A stretch of DNA of 8,045 bases from Muribaculaceae bacterium. GTDB taxonomy: Bacteria > Bacteroidota > Bacteroidia > Bacteroidales > Muribaculaceae. Both the position numbers and the translations under genes were made by a program. Position 1 is the stretch's first letter, and each line of letters opens with the position of its first letter. Below, in pieces: positions 6,809 through 8,045 of this stretch. Where the stretch lies: assembly GCA_009775535.1 (NCBI GenBank), contig VSPW01000086.1, forward strand, positions 1-8,045, in the 5' to 3' direction. Under the pieces are notes generated by a model that was not told the origin of the DNA, ran no database searches, and was given only the letters and a program-made list of their open reading frames with translations.

Positions 6809-7567
6809 TTATCTCTGCCCATTTCGTTTACCAAAAATTAGATTCTTAACTTTTGAGGTAATGGCTGGAGATATGAGCCTATGGAGCATATGTGAGCACC
6901 AGGTTTTAAAAGGAGAACGGTCTAGCCATGACATTGTATACCAGTGTATACTTCTTGTATTTTCCGTTATTTTAAGTTTTCCAGTCAATGAATCTAGCGG
7001 ATTGAAGTATTCTTTCGGATATATGGTAAGTCCGGCTACATGTTGTATACCTGGTTTGTTTTCAAGTCCATTGTCAATAAGTATATCGGTTATATATGAG
7101 ACCACCGTAGTCTGGTTCAGTGAACCGTCTTCATTAAGGAATGAAAATGTCTTGTAATGTTCCAGGATTTCTTTGTACAGGCCTAGGCCTGGGTTTGCAC
7201 CCAGGCCTAGGCCTGGGGCAACTGCTTTTTTGAAATCGATGCCGGAGGCATCGATTTCAAAGCCCATGAACGGCCCATTCTCTATGATATCGTCCATGGG
7301 GCGTATCACCTCGACATCCGTGTCGAAGTACAAGCCGCCGTTGTCGTAGAGTATGCTGAAGCGGGCGTAGTCGCTGACGAAGGCGTACTTTTTGGCGGCG
7401 TATGCCTGTGCTGTGTATGGTATGGCGTTGACGTCGAAGTTTGACTCATTCCATTCCTTTATCTCATAGTCTGGCAGGAACTTGCGCCATGAGGCTATGC
7501 ATTTCTGCGCCGATTCTGGCAGCGGGTTGCCGCCGAACCAGCAGTAGTGTATCACTTTCGGTATCAT
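6809..7567 (-). CDS. GT32 capsular polysaccharide glycosyltransferase (DxD sugar-binding region)
   Basis: A 252-residue glycosyltransferase of the GT32/Gly_transf_sug type, related to OCH1 and mannosyltransferases. Visible are the opening IPKVIHYCWFGGNPLP (2-17) and SDYARFSILYDNGGLYFDTD (65-84), with the metal-binding DxD at Asp82-Asp84. Next come the glycine-rich PGLGLGANPGLGL (118-130) and IHWYTMSW in the C-terminal part. Length and motif order are normal, so the gene appears functional. Its ATG overlaps the preceding stop as ATGA (7564-7567). It is a composition chimera: by hand count the 5' part (7261-7560) is about 54% GC and the 3' part (6841-7140) about 38%. Two perfect inverted repeats (7178-7261, residues 103-130) sit at the change. 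It probably adds one residue of the repeat unit; the sugar is unknown. Confidence 0.9.
   Translation of the reverse strand: MIPKVIHYCWFGGNPLPESAQKCIASWRKFLPDYEIKEWNESNFDVNAIPYTAQAYAAKKYAFVSDYARFSILYDNGGLYFDTDVEVIRPMDDIIENGPFMGFEIDASGIDFKKAVAPGLGLGANPGLGLYKEILEHYKTFSFLNEDGSLNQTTVVSYITDILIDNGLENKPGIQHVAGLTIYPKEYFNPLDSLTGKLKITENTRSIHWYTMSWLDRSPFKTWCSHMLHRLISPAITSKVKNLIFGKRNGQR
7178..7215. repeat. Perfect inverted repeat, 17-bp stem, inside the GT32 gene
   Basis: CAGGCCTAGGCCTGGGT (7178-7194) is the exact reverse complement of 7199-7215, with a 4-base loop (TTGC, 7195-7198). The inner 12-mer AGGCCTAGGCCT is itself a palindrome and occurs twice, so the block is both a direct and an inverted repeat. 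It encodes PGLGLGANPGLGL on the minus strand, with the same codons (GGC CTA GGC CTG) used in both halves. In mRNA it would form a very stable hairpin. Confidence 0.95.
7229..7261. repeat. Perfect inverted repeat, 15-bp stem, inside the GT32 gene
   Basis: TTTGAAATCGATGCC (7229-7243) pairs perfectly with 7247-7261 around a 3-base loop (GGA). It encodes FEIDASGIDFK (residues 103-113) and is codon-framed at both ends. It lies only 13 bp from the 17-bp inverted repeat. No T run follows on the minus strand (the flank is A-rich), so it is not a normal intrinsic terminator of the operon. Confidence 0.95.
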
Positions 7568-7722
7568 GTCTGTATGATTATGTATATAAGGTCAAGCCCC
7601 ACCGGGTAGCGGCTTGCGGGGAAGTGCAAAAGCGCCTTTCCGATTATGTAACATATGGCCATGGATATGGTGGCCACGGTGAATGTCAGCTGTAGGGTGT
7701 TTAGCCACTGACTCTGGCACAT
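7564..7722 (-). pseudogene. Second acyltransferase-like C-terminal tail, possible gene remnant
   Basis: From about ATG 7722 the frame reads MCQSQWLNTLQLTFTVATI and on through SMAICYIIGKALLHFP to ASRYPVGLDL, ending at a TGA that overlaps the GT32 ATG (ATGA). One hydrophobic helix followed by a Pro-x-Ser-Arg type ending is how membrane acyltransferase 3 proteins finish. The piece is in a different frame from the upstream acyltransferase, which already has such an ending. The ATGA coupling argues this is the original 3' end of the gene before GT32. It is either a remnant left after replacement of the acyltransferase end or the true tail reached through a frameshift. The same frame is open to 7953, but the residues beyond about 7725 look like non-coding translation. 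Confidence 0.45.
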
Positions 7723-7956
7723 CTTGCCTTTGGCCGGTATGCTATGGCTGCCGTCGACAGCGGAGTAAGGGATAGCAGCGCGCATGCCGCAGCGCTTACG
7801 GCCAGCGTCACCACCGCCACCACCAATGTCTGTAGGGCGTAGCTTTGTATGGACTGTATCCACCCCAAATTCCATAGCCAATAGCGCATCACCAGTATAT
7901 GTATAAGGTATATGCCGAATGTTATGTCTGATAATCTGTTGATATACAACCAAATA
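7701..7956 (-). CDS. Membrane acyltransferase (acyltransferase 3 family), C-terminal part only
   Basis: This is the C-terminal end of a multi-helix membrane acyltransferase of the type that O-acetylates surface polysaccharides. The frame reads WLYINRLSDITFGIYLIHIL then VMRYWLWNLGWIQ, the typical end-region motif with FGIYLIH. It is followed by a last helix (ALQTLVVAVVTLAVSAAACA) and LLSLTPLSTAAIAYRPKARC before a TAA at 7701. The 5' part of the gene lies beyond the window or is lost in the G-rich artefact that starts at 7957. The tail after TPLS is unusual, and a second acyltransferase-like tail follows in another frame, so this end may be frameshifted or recombined. It is the first visible gene of the operon, and its product would decorate a sugar of the repeat unit. 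Confidence 0.7.
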
Positions 7957-8045
7957 CCCCCCCCCGGGGTGGGGGGGGGGGGGCGGGGTGCGGGGGGGTA
8001 ACCTCGGGGGCGGCGGACGGTTTGGCGGGGGGTGGTGGGGGTGGG
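7957..8045. other. Low-complexity G/C run at the window end, probable sequencing artefact
   Basis: After a run of C the sequence becomes almost only G, with scattered C, T and A, and it breaks the acyltransferase reading frame. The bases immediately before are ordinary coding sequence. Runs of G at read ends are a known artefact of two-colour Illumina chemistry, and poor assembly at a contig end gives the same picture. I see no gene or organised repeat in it and would not interpret it biologically. Confidence 0.8.

Noticed and set aside
7229..7261. Intrinsic terminator within the GT32 gene
   Set aside because: The hairpin is strong, but no T run follows the stem on the minus strand, and the operon clearly continues into intact downstream genes.
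7564..7953. A full 129-aa protein in this frame
   Set aside because: Residues before about MCQSQWL look like out-of-frame translation of the acyltransferase (for example a run of five Gly). Only the last ~50 residues resemble a real membrane segment.

Overview
The window looks like one end of a contig from a gut-type Bacteroidales bacterium. The support is the gene content typical of Bacteroidales capsule loci, tightly packed genes without Shine-Dalgarno sequences, and heavy ATA (Ile) use even in GC-rich genes. Family assignment is not possible by eye; Muribaculaceae or a related family would fit the roughly 57-60% GC of the backbone genes. The last ~90 bases (7957-8045) are almost pure G/C and look like a sequencing or assembly artefact.

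From 7956 down to 1179 lies one minus-strand surface-polysaccharide operon. In transcription order it holds the end of a membrane acyltransferase (odd, with two tandem C-terminal tails in different frames), a GT32 sugar transferase, an EpsG/Wzy-type polymerase, a GT2 transferase and a GT4 transferase. It then ends with three genes related to Campylobacter PglC, PglD and PglE. Several junctions overlap (ATGA at 7564-7567 and 3681-3684; 14 bp at 3070-3083). A strong hairpin with a T-rich tail at 1103-1141 ends the operon.

The inferred scheme: PglE aminates and PglD N-acetylates a UDP-4-keto-sugar to give UDP-N,N'-diacetylbacillosamine or a close relative. PglC transfers the phospho-sugar to undecaprenyl phosphate. 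The GT4, GT2 and GT32 enzymes add further sugars, and the EpsG protein polymerises the repeat unit. The 4,6-dehydratase (PglF step) and a flippase are not in the window.

Base composition is mosaic. The pgl genes, the GT4 gene and the 5' half of the GT32 gene are GC-rich. The stretch from about 4830 to 7180 (GT2, EpsG and the 3' half of GT32) is about 37-40% GC. The left edge falls at the start of the GT4 gene. The right edge falls inside the GT32 gene at two adjacent perfect inverted repeats (17-bp and 15-bp stems), the most striking feature of the window.

The left 1.1 kb is AT-rich. It starts with repeated CACCCAA heptamers, an 18-base match to the 3' end of a tRNA gene and a plus-strand terminator, together resembling an integration-site scar. 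Three small two-helix membrane proteins of unknown function follow.
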